The notes beneath the pieces were generated by a model. That model did not search any database, was not told where the DNA came from, and worked only from the letters and a program-made list of their open reading frames with translations. Position numbers and translations under genes: made by a program. 64,000 nt of DNA, taken from an uncultured Halieaceae bacterium. GTDB lineage: Bacteria; Pseudomonadota; Gammaproteobacteria; Pseudomonadales; Halieaceae. Shown here in pieces: positions 17,356 to 26,603 of the stretch. Position 1 is the first letter of the stretch, and each line of letters opens with the position of its first letter. Location of the stretch: the NCBI GenBank assembly GCA_938074045.1, contig CALJGI010000028.1, positions 1 to 64,000 on the forward strand. The letters run 5' to 3'.

Positions 17356-19799
17356 AAACTGCGGCGGTAGGACAATGACCAGGAGCGTGGCGCCTGGTAG
17401 GACACTTCGTTACATCCACACAGTGTGGCCAGGTCAAAGCCCTGGATGCCGACGCGCTCGTCCGAAATATTCCTGAGCGCCAGGGTAATTTCGTTGTTAT
17501 CCCTGGTCCAGTTCAAGCTGGCGTTCCACTTGGTGTAGCTGTCGAACTTATCGGCATCGAAGTTTCTGAGGTTGTAGAAAAACTCATCCGAGTAGCTGAC
17601 ATCTGACTGCACCGCCATTGAGCCATTGCCAACAGACCACTCGTATCTCACCAGGGCTGCGGCCTGGAACTCCGGCGCATAGGTGGGATCCACATCCAGG
17701 GTGGCACTGGAGGTAGCCGACAGGGGTACGTCTTCAACCTCGGCATCGAAGTAGGCAATGTTGAACAGCAGGTCCAGGCCATCAATCGGTGAACTTTGAA
17801 CCTCCAGTTCGATACCGTCTGTGGTTGCGTCGCGGTTTATCACGATACCGCCCACGCCGGTGAACAGGAAAGCCTGGTAATCCTCGTAATCGTAGTGGAA
17901 GATCGACCCGTTGACCCGGGTGGTACCCTCATCGGAGGTCCACTTGAAACCCGCTTCGTAACTGAGCAGGATTTCCTCATCGTAGGGCACTTGTGCGTCG
18001 GGAACACTGGCATTCAGTGGCATATTGAAGCTGCCCGCCTTCACCCCGCGATTAACCCCGGCATACACCAGCAGATCGTCATTGGGTTTCCAGTCCAGCT
18101 GTACCTTCCCGGCCCACAAACTGTCCTCTGTGGAATCCTTGAACGACCGGAGGGGAGCGAACGGTGTTCCAACATGTACCTGGGAAGAGTCGACGCTGCC
18201 ATAGAGGTTATTGCCCAGTTCGTAGTCTTTTTCTTCACGAATCACGCGCAGGCCCGTGGTCAACATCAAGGTGTCAGACAGATCTGTTTCCAACTGGCCG
18301 AACAGGGAATAGGAATTCGTTTCCAGCAATCCATCTACGCCGACATCGATTGATCCGTTGCCGGAAGCAACACCGTTTTGCACAACTTTCAGGCCATTGT
18401 CAGCATCGGTATCAACATAAAGGTAGTAAAACCCGGTAACCCAGCGCCTGGAATCCGACGAGCCACTCAATCTGAATTCCTGGGTAAAGGTTTCCGCATC
18501 AACACCAGCGTAGTTGGCCAATTGATTTACCGGTGCCGAGTCCACGTCGATAAACAGCAGTTTTTCAAACTGCTTGTAGTCCGATAGTGATACGAACTGC
18601 ATAGAGTCGGAGAGCTGCCAGTCAACCCGGGCCATAACACCCGATGCCTCGGTAAAGCCCTGGTCGCTGAAGGCGAAGTCGCTGGAAAAGGTGAAATCGT
18701 CGCCATCGGGATCGAGGTAGCCGAAAAAGTCGGTGCCCGCGCCAAATCGACCGACATCAAGGCCGGGTTGGCCGTCCAGGTCATCGGGCACTCCGTCATC
18801 ATCCTGGTCCGACCCGCAGTCGGTGCCGTCCGAACAAATGGAACGGCGTGTTTCAGTACTGGAAATATTGACCACGTTTACCAATTCGTTGTTCGGGTCA
18901 TCAACGGTGCTATTGTACAAACCGATGGTTGGAATGGACTGGTAGGGTCCGGTTGCGACCTCGGTTTTGGAATAGCTGGCACTCAGATTTATGGCCAGGT
19001 CATCACTGGGTTGAATCAGGAAGCTCAATCGACCAGACCGGGTATCATCGTCACCCAGGTCTGCTCCAGCGCCAGGGCCGGGAGAGTTGCTGTCGCTGAA
19101 ACCAAATGTTTTTGCGCCCAACTCCCCCTCGGGGTATCTGTTTTCAAGATAGGGGTCCTGTTTGTTCAACTTGAATGCGAGACGTGCCGCCACGGTCTCA
19201 CTCAGCCCTCCGCCGAACGCCGCCTCAAGCGAATAAGCCGAGGCATCGTTGGGCACGTCAAACTGGGTGTAGGAAAGATCGACAAAGCCCTCAGTTTCAA
19301 AAGTCGGCTTGTTGGTCACATACTGCGCCAGTCCGCCGGTGGCGTTTCGGCCGAACAGGGTTCCCTGTGGACCCTTAAGAATTTCTACCCGGTCGATATC
19401 AAAGGTGGCAAAGGTCTGACCGTTGGCCAGCGCGATGTAACCCTCATCTACATACACGGCAACTGGCGCTTCCACGATGTCGGCGAAGTCATTCTGGGTA
19501 ACGCCCCGGATGGTGAACTGGGTATTTTGACCTGCCAGGTTTCCACCGATGTGAACGCCAGGGGTAAAGGCGGCTATGTCTATACTTTCCCTGACCCCCA
19601 GTGCCCGCATTTGCTGACCGGTGAACGCGGTCACCGCAATTCCCACATCCTGTAGACCCTGTTCACGCTTTTGTGCCGTGACAATAATTTCTTCCAGAAC
19701 CGCGGCGTTGACAGGTATCGCGAACGTCAACGCGGCCGTTACGCCCACGGCTGCTGCCAGTCGAGTTCGCTTCAAGGACCTGTTTATTGCTGTTTTCAT
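17352..19799 (-). CDS. TonB-dependent outer-membrane receptor
   Basis: 815 residues. A signal peptide (about 1-32, ending IPVNA) is followed by the TonB box EEIIVTAQKREQ, a plug domain (about 45-155, with DFADIVEAPVAVYVDEGY), and a 22-strand beta-barrel ending SLSYRRSF with the C-terminal Phe required for outer-membrane insertion. An extracellular-loop insertion near residue 330, DQDDDGVPDDLDG, has the Asp-rich form of thrombospondin type-3 calcium-binding repeats. Receptors of this long type in marine bacteria import organic molecules as well as siderophores. It sits between two catabolic blocks, so uptake of their substrate is a reasonable inference. A GGAG ribosome-binding site within an 11-bp palindrome (19801-19811) precedes the ATG. 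Confidence 0.9.
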   Translation of the reverse strand: MKTAINRSLKRTRLAAAVGVTAALTFAIPVNAAVLEEIIVTAQKREQGLQDVGIAVTAFTGQQMRALGVRESIDIAAFTPGVHIGGNLAGQNTQFTIRGVTQNDFADIVEAPVAVYVDEGYIALANGQTFATFDIDRVEILKGPQGTLFGRNATGGLAQYVTNKPTFETEGFVDLSYTQFDVPNDASAYSLEAAFGGGLSETVAARLAFKLNKQDPYLENRYPEGELGAKTFGFSDSNSPGPGAGADLGDDDTRSGRLSFLIQPSDDLAINLSASYSKTEVATGPYQSIPTIGLYNSTVDDPNNELVNVVNISSTETRRSICSDGTDCGSDQDDDGVPDDLDGQPGLDVGRFGAGTDFFGYLDPDGDDFTFSSDFAFSDQGFTEASGVMARVDWQLSDSMQFVSLSDYKQFEKLLFIDVDSAPVNQLANYAGVDAETFTQEFRLSGSSDSRRWVTGFYYLYVDTDADNGLKVVQNGVASGNGSIDVGVDGLLETNSYSLFGQLETDLSDTLMLTTGLRVIREEKDYELGNNLYGSVDSSQVHVGTPFAPLRSFKDSTEDSLWAGKVQLDWKPNDDLLVYAGVNRGVKAGSFNMPLNASVPDAQVPYDEEILLSYEAGFKWTSDEGTTRVNGSIFHYDYEDYQAFLFTGVGGIVINRDATTDGIELEVQSSPIDGLDLLFNIAYFDAEVEDVPLSATSSATLDVDPTYAPEFQAAALVRYEWSVGNGSMAVQSDVSYSDEFFYNLRNFDADKFDSYTKWNASLNWTRDNNEITLALRNISDERVGIQGFDLATLCGCNEVSYQAPRSWSLSYRRSF

Positions 19800-20129
19800 T
19801 GGAGATTCTCCTGACGGTTAGCAAAAAGGTGGCTTTCCAAACTATCCATAGAACGAACCATACGGATTGGGTAATGCCGTGAGATGGCGATGAAAATTAC
19901 CGAGATGTACGGCGCGGTTTGAAACTGGTTCATAACTGCTCTCCCGACACCCAAAGGTTACTTTAAACCTTATTTTTAACGTAAATCGACTGTTATTTTC
20001 GCTCTAGACAATGATAGCGCCCATCCAGCCGGGGACATTTGCTCTACCGTGCACCTTGACTTGTCTGACAATGCACCTGTCACCCAGGTTCCCACAGCAA
20101 AGACCCCGCGAGGCCTGCCTGGTTGCGCG
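19800..20129. promoter_or_regulatory. Intergenic region upstream of the TonB receptor with a shared AACGT motif
   Basis: 330 bases without a gene. At 19970-19986 the stretch TTATTTTTAACGTAAAT shares the core TTTTAACGT with the palindrome at 16698-16719, suggesting one regulator for both promoters. The palindrome GGAGATTCTCC at 19801-19811 covers the receptor ribosome-binding site. Nothing else was recognised. Confidence 0.4.
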
Positions 20130-21044
20130 CTACAGACTGATATGGCCAGCCATCAACACGCGCGGTTCGGGCGTATCCTCCAACCCCCATCCCCCCATCA
20201 GGTAGTGATGCACGATGCGGATTGCCATCTGACCGACATGGCCTTCAAAGCCCTCCAGGTCACCAAAGCGCTCCGCGAGTTGGCCGATACAGTAGCCCTT
20301 CATGGGTTCGTAGGCCCAGATGGGAACAAAATTAACAAAAGCGTTCTGACATTCGGTCATCACTGCTTCGATAAAATCCACCCCGCGCTCAAAGCCCGCA
20401 CGATCAGTCAACTCGAAGCGACCCGGAACAAAGCAATCCCAGTCCAGGGCCAGGAAACCGCGCATATAGGCTATAAAATTGCAGAAGTGGTAATCCGGCA
20501 TAAAACCGTAGCGGGCATTGGCAAGGACTGTGTCAGAGGAAAAAAATATCTTTTCGGCGCCAAAGTAGGCTGCCAGGTTTCCAGAGCCGTGGGTTGGCCC
20601 TGGATTGAGCAGGACCAGGTCGACTCCATCGATGGTCAATTCATGGCGTTCGCCATTCAATACCCGGGTCGGCTGCAGCTGCCCCTCTGCCTGCCGTAAT
20701 CTGATCACCTTGGCGCACATTTCATCGGCGATTACGTCAGCATCCGGAGCCAGGTCCGCGGCAAAGCCGCTGTGATCAAGGTGGTCGTGACTGTAGATGA
20801 CAGTGCCGATGCGCTTGTCGGGGATCGCCTCCCCAATCGCCTTGCCATAAGCACGCGCACGCCCCGGCGTACCAAACGTATCGAAGGCGATCACGCTGCT
20901 GTTACCCTCCAGGAAAATGGTGCGCACCTGGCCATCGCTCACCGTAAACAAGCGGTCAGCTAACTTCTCCGTTGTCATCTCCGGTTCTGCCGCGAGATAG
21001 GCCTGGGCAGCGTCGAGGGTGAATAATCCGCGATTTTCGGCCAT
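20130..21044 (-). CDS. Metallo-beta-lactamase-fold hydrolase (copy 1 of a tandem pair)
   Basis: 304 residues. The zinc motif YSHDHLDHSG gives His 86, His 88, Asp 90, His 91. The further His lies in GPTHGSGNL and the bridging Asp/His region follows at FSSDTVLAN and VPGRF. Two zinc ions and hydrolysis of an ester, lactone or thioester are expected for this fold. Its start codon overlaps the stop of the upstream paralogue (TAATG), so they are translationally coupled and may form a heteromer or act on successive substrates. No signal peptide. Last gene of the molybdenum-hydroxylase transcription unit. Confidence 0.87.
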   Translation of the reverse strand: MAENRGLFTLDAAQAYLAAEPEMTTEKLADRLFTVSDGQVRTIFLEGNSSVIAFDTFGTPGRARAYGKAIGEAIPDKRIGTVIYSHDHLDHSGFAADLAPDADVIADEMCAKVIRLRQAEGQLQPTRVLNGERHELTIDGVDLVLLNPGPTHGSGNLAAYFGAEKIFFSSDTVLANARYGFMPDYHFCNFIAYMRGFLALDWDCFVPGRFELTDRAGFERGVDFIEAVMTECQNAFVNFVPIWAYEPMKGYCIGQLAERFGDLEGFEGHVGQMAIRIVHHYLMGGWGLEDTPEPRVLMAGHISL

Positions 21045-21964
21045 TACAAATCCCCCAATTTTGGTTTCAGGTTGCCTTCAATACCCCACCCTCCGGTGAG
21101 GTAATCCTGCATGAAGCGCCACAGGTTCATGGCACCGTACTCGTAGTAGCGAAACTCTTCTGAGTACAGGGGTCCCAATTTCTCATCGGTGTAAATGTTA
21201 AGACCGGCCCAGTCATTGGGATCAACACCGTCGATAATCGCCTGCTGCCCAAAATCGAACATGCGTTGCCAGTTGTCGAGAATTTCGATAAATCGAGGAC
21301 GGGTAACCGGCCAGAAGTGCCCGGGCACCCACAGGTCCCAGTCAAGGCTGAGAAAGCGCTTCATGACCGGGATATAGTGGGTCAGGTGCCAGTCCATCAG
21401 GGTGGTATAGCCGACTCCGTCGGCCACAGTATCAACCATGAATACCGTTTTGCTTTCGGGGAAGTATGCCGCGATGTTGCCATCGCCGTGGGTGTGACCC
21501 GGGTAAATCAGCTCGAAATGGCAGCCGTCAATATTGAACGCCTTGCGCTCTTCCAGGAACGTATCGTGGGCGGCCAACTGACCGCTGGACTTGCGACCAA
21601 CGATCACCCGGTTGGCGTAGTCATGGGCAATGATGTTGGCGTCCGGAGCCAGGTCAGCGGCATAGCCGCAGTGATCGAGATGTTCATGGGAGTACACAAC
21701 CGTATGTACCGGCTTTTTGGGAAAGACCCGCCCGATTGCCTGCTGGTAGGCACGTGCGGTGCCGGGTGTGCCAAAGGTATCGAAGGCGATACAGCCCTTG
21801 TTTCCCTCAAGGAATATGGTGCGATAAATCCCCTCGCTGGCGGTCCAGATATTGTCCCGCACTGGTTGGTAGCATATATCCCGGTACGCACCCTGTATGG
21901 GCAACTCGCCGGGAATCGAAAATATACCAAAGTGTTCCCGACAGTTGTGCTCGCCTTCACTCAT
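21044..21964 (-). CDS. Metallo-beta-lactamase-fold hydrolase (copy 2 of a tandem pair)
   Basis: 306 residues, clear paralogue of the next gene: both share RTIFLEGN, AFDTFGTPG and AADLAPDA segments. The zinc motif is YSHEHLDHCG (His 93, His 95, Asp 97, His 98), followed by YPGHTHGDGNIAAYFP and FMVDTVADG. Cytosolic hydrolase of unknown substrate. It lies 117 bases downstream of the large molybdenum subunit, on the same strand, so lactone or amide hydrolysis of the hydroxylated product is a natural guess. Confidence 0.87.
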   Translation of the reverse strand: MSEGEHNCREHFGIFSIPGELPIQGAYRDICYQPVRDNIWTASEGIYRTIFLEGNKGCIAFDTFGTPGTARAYQQAIGRVFPKKPVHTVVYSHEHLDHCGYAADLAPDANIIAHDYANRVIVGRKSSGQLAAHDTFLEERKAFNIDGCHFELIYPGHTHGDGNIAAYFPESKTVFMVDTVADGVGYTTLMDWHLTHYIPVMKRFLSLDWDLWVPGHFWPVTRPRFIEILDNWQRMFDFGQQAIIDGVDPNDWAGLNIYTDEKLGPLYSEEFRYYEYGAMNLWRFMQDYLTGGWGIEGNLKPKLGDL

Positions 21965-22081
21965 AACAGAATCTCCGGTGAATCCAATTACCAGCCTAGC
22001 TTAGATGGCCTGCTACGGCCTGTCTTGCACCGGGCAGCAGCAGGTATTGACTCTACGCGCATGGGTGCGAGCAGGCCGCGA

Positions 22082-25000
22082 TCAAGTTGCCATGGACTTG
22101 TTCGTCACCACCTGCGCAGCGTTGGGTTCAGCCATCAACTCGAACAGTATCGAGGGTGAATTATGGGATTCGGTGACAATAATGCCCTCCTCGTACAGCG
22201 CATCCTGCACCGCAGCCGACACGCAGTGCAGGGGACCGCCACCACCTTCGCCACAACCCTTGGCACCGTTAAAGGAAAATGGCGAGGGGGTCTCGGTGGC
22301 AGCACACTTTATCTCGGGCATATTCAGCGCGGTAATCGGCGAGTAGTCGGTAAAGCTCCCGGTGATCAGGTTACCGCCGTCATCGAACTGGAACGCCTCC
22401 TGCAGGGCCGCCCCGATACCGTGACAGGTGGCACCGTGCACCTGCCCCGCCACGATCTTCGGGTTGACCGCAACACCGCAGTCGTCCACTGACGCGTAGT
22501 CCAGAATCTTCGGCTGACACGTAGCCCGGTCTACCTCGACCACCGCGATATGAATCTGCGGCGCGTAGGTCAGGGTCTGGTTACCAATCTTTTTCTCGAC
22601 GTCCACCGGCTCAAAGGGCGGCTTGTAGACATGCAGTGCATTAAGGGTGATGTCGCGCAAGTGCTCCGGCACCTGGGAGATATTGCTGTTTGCCAGGTTG
22701 GAGAGCATCCAGAAATTAATGGCGCGTTCAGCGTCACCAATGACACTTACCTGCGGCCCCATTTCACCCACGCTCATCTCGAGTTCTTCCTCGGATGCGC
22801 CCAGGGCGAAGGCAGCCAGGCGGAATAATTGCTCTTTCAATTTGAGTGCCGCTCCGTGGACTGCTGACAACCCTGTCACCGCGAACTGGCTGGCAATCGT
22901 CCCGGACAATCCGGCATAGGTATTCCAGGAACTGTCAAAACCGGTGCGTACCGTGATCATATCAGGACCAATGCCAAGATCGTCAGCGGCAACCATCGCC
23001 GCCGTGGTCTCGTGCCCCTGCCCCTGGGGAGCAGAGCCAAGGGTAAGCACGACCGAGCCGTCCAGTCCGACCTTCAGGCGTGCAGCCTCGTTATTGCCGG
23101 AGAAGACCTGGTCGGGATTCACATACAGAACCTGGCCGAAATTATTGGTACCCGAATCCACCGTGGAACCGATACCGATGCCAATCAGGCGACCGCTGGC
23201 CCGCGCTTCTGCCTGCTTTTGTTTCCAACCGTCCCAGTCGATCAACTCCTTGGCTTTTGCAAGCATCATCGGGTAATCGCCGGAATCATAAATATTGCCG
23301 TTGGGTGTGGTGTAGGGCATTTGCTCCGGCTTGATATAGTTCCGCCGTCGCATTTCATCGGCGGGTATCCCCATTTCGTGGGCACAGATATCGATCACCC
23401 GCTCCATAAACCAGATGTGCTGCATCCGTGAATAACCGCGGTTGGGCGTACACGGAGCCTTGTTGGAAAGCACCTGGCTGAAATCGATGTGCAGGTTCCG
23501 CACACCATAGGTGCCCGGGTACACCTGGGACCAGATCGAGCACCCAAGAGGCTCGTAGCGCAGGAAACCACCGGCGTCGTCTATGTGTCGGGAACTCACA
23601 CCGGTGATGACGCCCTCGGCATCCATCGCAACCCGGGTATCCAGGAACGTACGCTCGCCGCCGTGAAAGGAAGCCAGGTTGTCGCTTCGGGTCTCTATCC
23701 ACTTCACCGTACGACCACCAGCGGCATGAGAGGCAACGGCCGTCAGGCCGATGTAGGTGTGATTGACAGTCTTGGTGCCGAAATTACCACCCACGTCCTC
23801 ACTCTTCATGCGCAGCTGTTCAGTACTCACGTTGAGAAAGGCGGCCAACATCTGCGCTGTTACCCCGGGCAGACCGTTATTGGAAATCACGTCGATCTCG
23901 CCACGCGGGGACCAGGTGACAACTGCTCCGGATGTCTCTATGGGTGTGCTGGAGAAGCGGTGAAAATGCAAGCGACCGATATCGACCACGTGTGCAGCGT
24001 CGGCAAACGCCTGCTCTACGTTGCCGTGGTCCCAAACACCGTGAAACGAGCGATTGGTCCCCATTTCATCGTGAATAATAACCTCGTCCTTGAGCGCATC
24101 CTCAGATTTAACCAGGGCAGGCAGGGGCTCGTAATCAACCACCACCAGTTCAATGGCATCCTCGACCAGCCGCGCTGACTCCGCCACTATCATGACCACC
24201 GGTTCGCCGGGGTACCGCACTTTATCCAGGGCAATACCGTGGTCCTGGATCAGGGCACCCGGCTCGGCGCCAATCTGCATAAAAGGTGTGGTCTGCTCTG
24301 CAACCTGAGGGCCGGTCATGATACAAACCACACCAGCCAGTGCATCGGCGGCGGAGACATCGATATTCAGGATCCGGGCATGGGCATAGGGCGATCTTGC
24401 AAACCCCATATGCAGCATGTCGCTGCCCTGGTAATCGTCGACAAAGCGGCCCAGGCCCCGGAGCAGGCGTTCGTCCTCCTTGCGTCGCAGATGCTGCCCG
24501 GTCCACTTGCCGCCGCCGTTTCCATCGGCGTCGATCTGGATACTTTTTCCCACCACGGTTGAGACAGAACGGGGGGCATCCTTGCGCAGGGGTCCACGTG
24601 TGACGGTCGTCGGTACTTCTTCCTCTGCGGGGGACTCCACTGGAGCGGAATCGGCAGATGCATCGCCACCAAACAAACCCCGGAGGAAATTGACGATGCT
24701 GGCAAAGAACCCTTCGCTGATCGGCCTTTCCTGGGCAGCTATGCCTATCGATTCGAAGTGCTCCTTGCTGACCAGCGCGTCCTGCAGGCTGTCGATTACC
24801 TTGATAATTTCCTTTTCTGCAATACCCCGTAAACCGCCACCGGCAATCGACAGAATTTTGCCGTGAATCTGCGTGGTCCCCTGCCAATCGATGCGGGTGC
24901 CGCCGTTGGCAGCTTCCGCCAGTTCAAAGCCAACAATCAAATTGTAGGCGCCGCCCATCACATTGCCTTTACCCACGTAGCTGGCACGCTGCGGCGGCTC

Positions 25001-25216
25001 ATTGTCCTGCAGAAACATTTCGGTGGTGGCGATGCCGTGTATCTTGCCGATACCGACTTTAACTTTAACTATCGAGGCGTTGGGATCAGACTCTTTTTTC
25101 TGCATGCTATGGTACATAGGCAGCACTGGCAGAAATTTCTCCGGGTCTGACAACAATTCAAAGGTGTCTGCGCGGGGTATACCCACTTCGAAATAGCCGT
25201 TAAATGACATTTCCAT
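22082..25216 (-). CDS. CoxG-CoxL fusion: molybdenum-hydroxylase large subunit with N-terminal SRPBCC domain
   Basis: 1044 residues. Residues 1-150 are a CoxG/SRPBCC domain (FNGYFEVGIPRADTFELLSDP, then the GKILSIAGGGLRGIAEKEI helix). Residues 170-230 are an amphipathic helix (FFASIVNFLRGLFGG) and an acidic/Pro-rich linker. From about 235 (WTGQHLRRKEDERLLRGLGRFVDD) it is a complete xanthine-dehydrogenase-family large subunit with VGGNFGTKT, the molybdopterin loop GSAPQGQGHETT and the catalytic Glu in GCGEGGGGP. The loop that reads AYRCSFR in true CO dehydrogenase is CTPNRGYSRMQ, so this is not a form I CO dehydrogenase but a hydroxylase of an aldehyde or N-heteroaromatic compound. CoxG is usually separate; the fusion is unusual. 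Confidence 0.9.
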   Translation of the reverse strand: MEMSFNGYFEVGIPRADTFELLSDPEKFLPVLPMYHSMQKKESDPNASIVKVKVGIGKIHGIATTEMFLQDNEPPQRASYVGKGNVMGGAYNLIVGFELAEAANGGTRIDWQGTTQIHGKILSIAGGGLRGIAEKEIIKVIDSLQDALVSKEHFESIGIAAQERPISEGFFASIVNFLRGLFGGDASADSAPVESPAEEEVPTTVTRGPLRKDAPRSVSTVVGKSIQIDADGNGGGKWTGQHLRRKEDERLLRGLGRFVDDYQGSDMLHMGFARSPYAHARILNIDVSAADALAGVVCIMTGPQVAEQTTPFMQIGAEPGALIQDHGIALDKVRYPGEPVVMIVAESARLVEDAIELVVVDYEPLPALVKSEDALKDEVIIHDEMGTNRSFHGVWDHGNVEQAFADAAHVVDIGRLHFHRFSSTPIETSGAVVTWSPRGEIDVISNNGLPGVTAQMLAAFLNVSTEQLRMKSEDVGGNFGTKTVNHTYIGLTAVASHAAGGRTVKWIETRSDNLASFHGGERTFLDTRVAMDAEGVITGVSSRHIDDAGGFLRYEPLGCSIWSQVYPGTYGVRNLHIDFSQVLSNKAPCTPNRGYSRMQHIWFMERVIDICAHEMGIPADEMRRRNYIKPEQMPYTTPNGNIYDSGDYPMMLAKAKELIDWDGWKQKQAEARASGRLIGIGIGSTVDSGTNNFGQVLYVNPDQVFSGNNEAARLKVGLDGSVVLTLGSAPQGQGHETTAAMVAADDLGIGPDMITVRTGFDSSWNTYAGLSGTIASQFAVTGLSAVHGAALKLKEQLFRLAAFALGASEEELEMSVGEMGPQVSVIGDAERAINFWMLSNLANSNISQVPEHLRDITLNALHVYKPPFEPVDVEKKIGNQTLTYAPQIHIAVVEVDRATCQPKILDYASVDDCGVAVNPKIVAGQVHGATCHGIGAALQEAFQFDDGGNLITGSFTDYSPITALNMPEIKCAATETPSPFSFNGAKGCGEGGGGPLHCVSAAVQDALYEEGIIVTESHNSPSILFELMAEPNAAQVVTNKSMAT

Positions 25217-25219
25217 GGC

Positions 25220-25699
25220 CTAAACCCCCTGCATCTTGACAGCGGCGGCATCGATCGCCTTGATAATATTTACGTAGCCTGTGCAACGACACAGGTTGCC
25301 CGCAATACCCTTGCGAATCTCTTCCCGCGATGGGCTGGGATTTTCTTCCAGCAGGGATTTTGAAGCCATCAACATGCCCGGTGTGCAGTACCCACACTGA
25401 AGACCGTGGTGTTCCGAAAACGCCTCCTGCAAGGGATGTAGTTCGCCATTCTGCTCCAGGCCTTCTACCGTGCAGACCTCGCCGCCGTCCGCCTGGACAG
25501 CCAGGCAGGTGCATGATTTCACCAACCTGCCATTCAGCGTAACCGTGCAGGCTCCGCAGTAGCTGGTATCACAACCTATATGGGTACCGGTCAATCCGAT
25601 CTCCTCGCGCAGAAACTCAACCAGCAACAGGCGCGGTTCTATCTCGCGCTGGTAGGCTACGCCGTTAACATTCACATCCACGACCACAGACTCAGGCAT
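25220..25699 (-). CDS. Molybdenum-hydroxylase [2Fe-2S] subunit (CoxS-like)
   Basis: 159 residues, the standard size. The N-terminal plant-type ferredoxin domain has Cys 43, 48, 51 and 63 (CDTSYCGAC). The C-terminal helical domain has Cys 102, 105, 137 and 139 (QCGYCTPGM and CRCTGY), so both iron-sulfur clusters are complete. It passes electrons from the molybdenum centre of the large subunit to the FAD subunit. It overlaps the FAD-subunit gene by 8 bases and ends 3 bases before the CoxG-CoxL gene, so the gene order is FAD subunit, FeS subunit, Mo subunit. Confidence 0.95.
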   Translation of the reverse strand: MPESVVVDVNVNGVAYQREIEPRLLLVEFLREEIGLTGTHIGCDTSYCGACTVTLNGRLVKSCTCLAVQADGGEVCTVEGLEQNGELHPLQEAFSEHHGLQCGYCTPGMLMASKSLLEENPSPSREEIRKGIAGNLCRCTGYVNIIKAIDAAAVKMQGV

Positions 25700-26585
25700 A
25701 GCGATGTCCTCCGTTTACTGCCTCTCCTCGGCAGCGGGCCAACGCCCTCTCCCCTGCCTCAACGACCAGTGTTTCCAGCATGGCGCGCTTGAACACGGCA
25801 GAACCGCGGGCATCAGGTGGTGGGTCGGAGGCCGCGACAATCGTTTGGGCTGCCGCTCGCAGCGTTTCAGAATTGATCTCCTTGCCTTGTAATTGGGCCT
25901 CAGCTTCGGCCGAGACCACAGCGGTTGGGCCGGCACAGCCCAGGACCAGGCTGACCTGCTGACAGATATTGTTCTCCAGCGTCAGCTGTACACCCACCGA
26001 ACAGGTTGGAAACGCTGCCGCAGCGCGCTTGAATGCCACGTAGGCACTGCTGGTATTGGCATCGGGTAAAGGCACCTGAATCTCGGTGACGATTTCATCT
26101 GACTTCAAGCACGTGGCATAGGCATCTACCACGAAATCGGATATCGGCACCTTGCGGCTACCTGCAGCACCAACAATGACCACGCTTGCATTCAACCCAC
26201 GCAGACAGGTTGGCCAGTCTCCACTCGCATCTGCAACGCTGAGACCGCCGCCAATGGTACCCATGCTCCGCACCTGCTTGTCGGCGATGCCTGCGGCAGC
26301 CTCTACCAGCGCCGGGATACCTGCGGCCAACTCCGAGGCGGCAATCTTAGCGTGGGTCGCAAGGGCGCCGATACATAACGTGCTTTCGCGCACCTCGATG
26401 TTGGATAAACCGGATAAACGCCCGATATCGATCACTTCGGCGATGTCACCCATGCGCAGCTTCATCATCGGTATCAGGCTCTGGCCGCCGGCAAGTACCT
26501 TGGCGTCGTCACCGAAGCGGCTGAGTAATTTGATCGCCGCTGGCAAATCCTCTGGTCGGTGGTATCTGAATGGAGCCGGGTACAT
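25692..26585 (-). CDS. Molybdenum-hydroxylase FAD subunit (CoxM-like)
   Basis: 297 residues. The FAD-binding motifs AGGQSLIP (32-39) and TIGGGLS (about 110-116), the second followed by [10 protein letters not shown], match the CoxM/CutM family, with the C-terminal CO-dehydrogenase flavoprotein domain from about 180. It accepts electrons from the FeS subunit and hands them to quinone or oxygen. The first Gly-Gly motif and the spacing are normal and nothing appears truncated. It follows the NMT1-type gene after 18 bases in one operon. Confidence 0.93.
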   Translation of the reverse strand: MYPAPFRYHRPEDLPAAIKLLSRFGDDAKVLAGGQSLIPMMKLRMGDIAEVIDIGRLSGLSNIEVRESTLCIGALATHAKIAASELAAGIPALVEAAAGIADKQVRSMGTIGGGLSVADASGDWPTCLRGLNASVVIVGAAGSRKVPISDFVVDAYATCLKSDEIVTEIQVPLPDANTSSAYVAFKRAAAAFPTCSVGVQLTLENNICQQVSLVLGCAGPTAVVSAEAEAQLQGKEINSETLRAAAQTIVAASDPPPDARGSAVFKRAMLETLVVEAGERALARCRGEAVNGGHRYA

Positions 26586-26603
26586 AAGCTCTCCTTTTAG
26601 TTG

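Noticed and set aside
18768..19655. 295-codon plus-strand open frame
   Set aside because: Antisense shadow of the TonB receptor.
22082..26585. Aerobic CO dehydrogenase operon
   Set aside because: Gene order and subunits fit the wider family, but the AYRCSFR active-site loop of form I CO dehydrogenase is absent.
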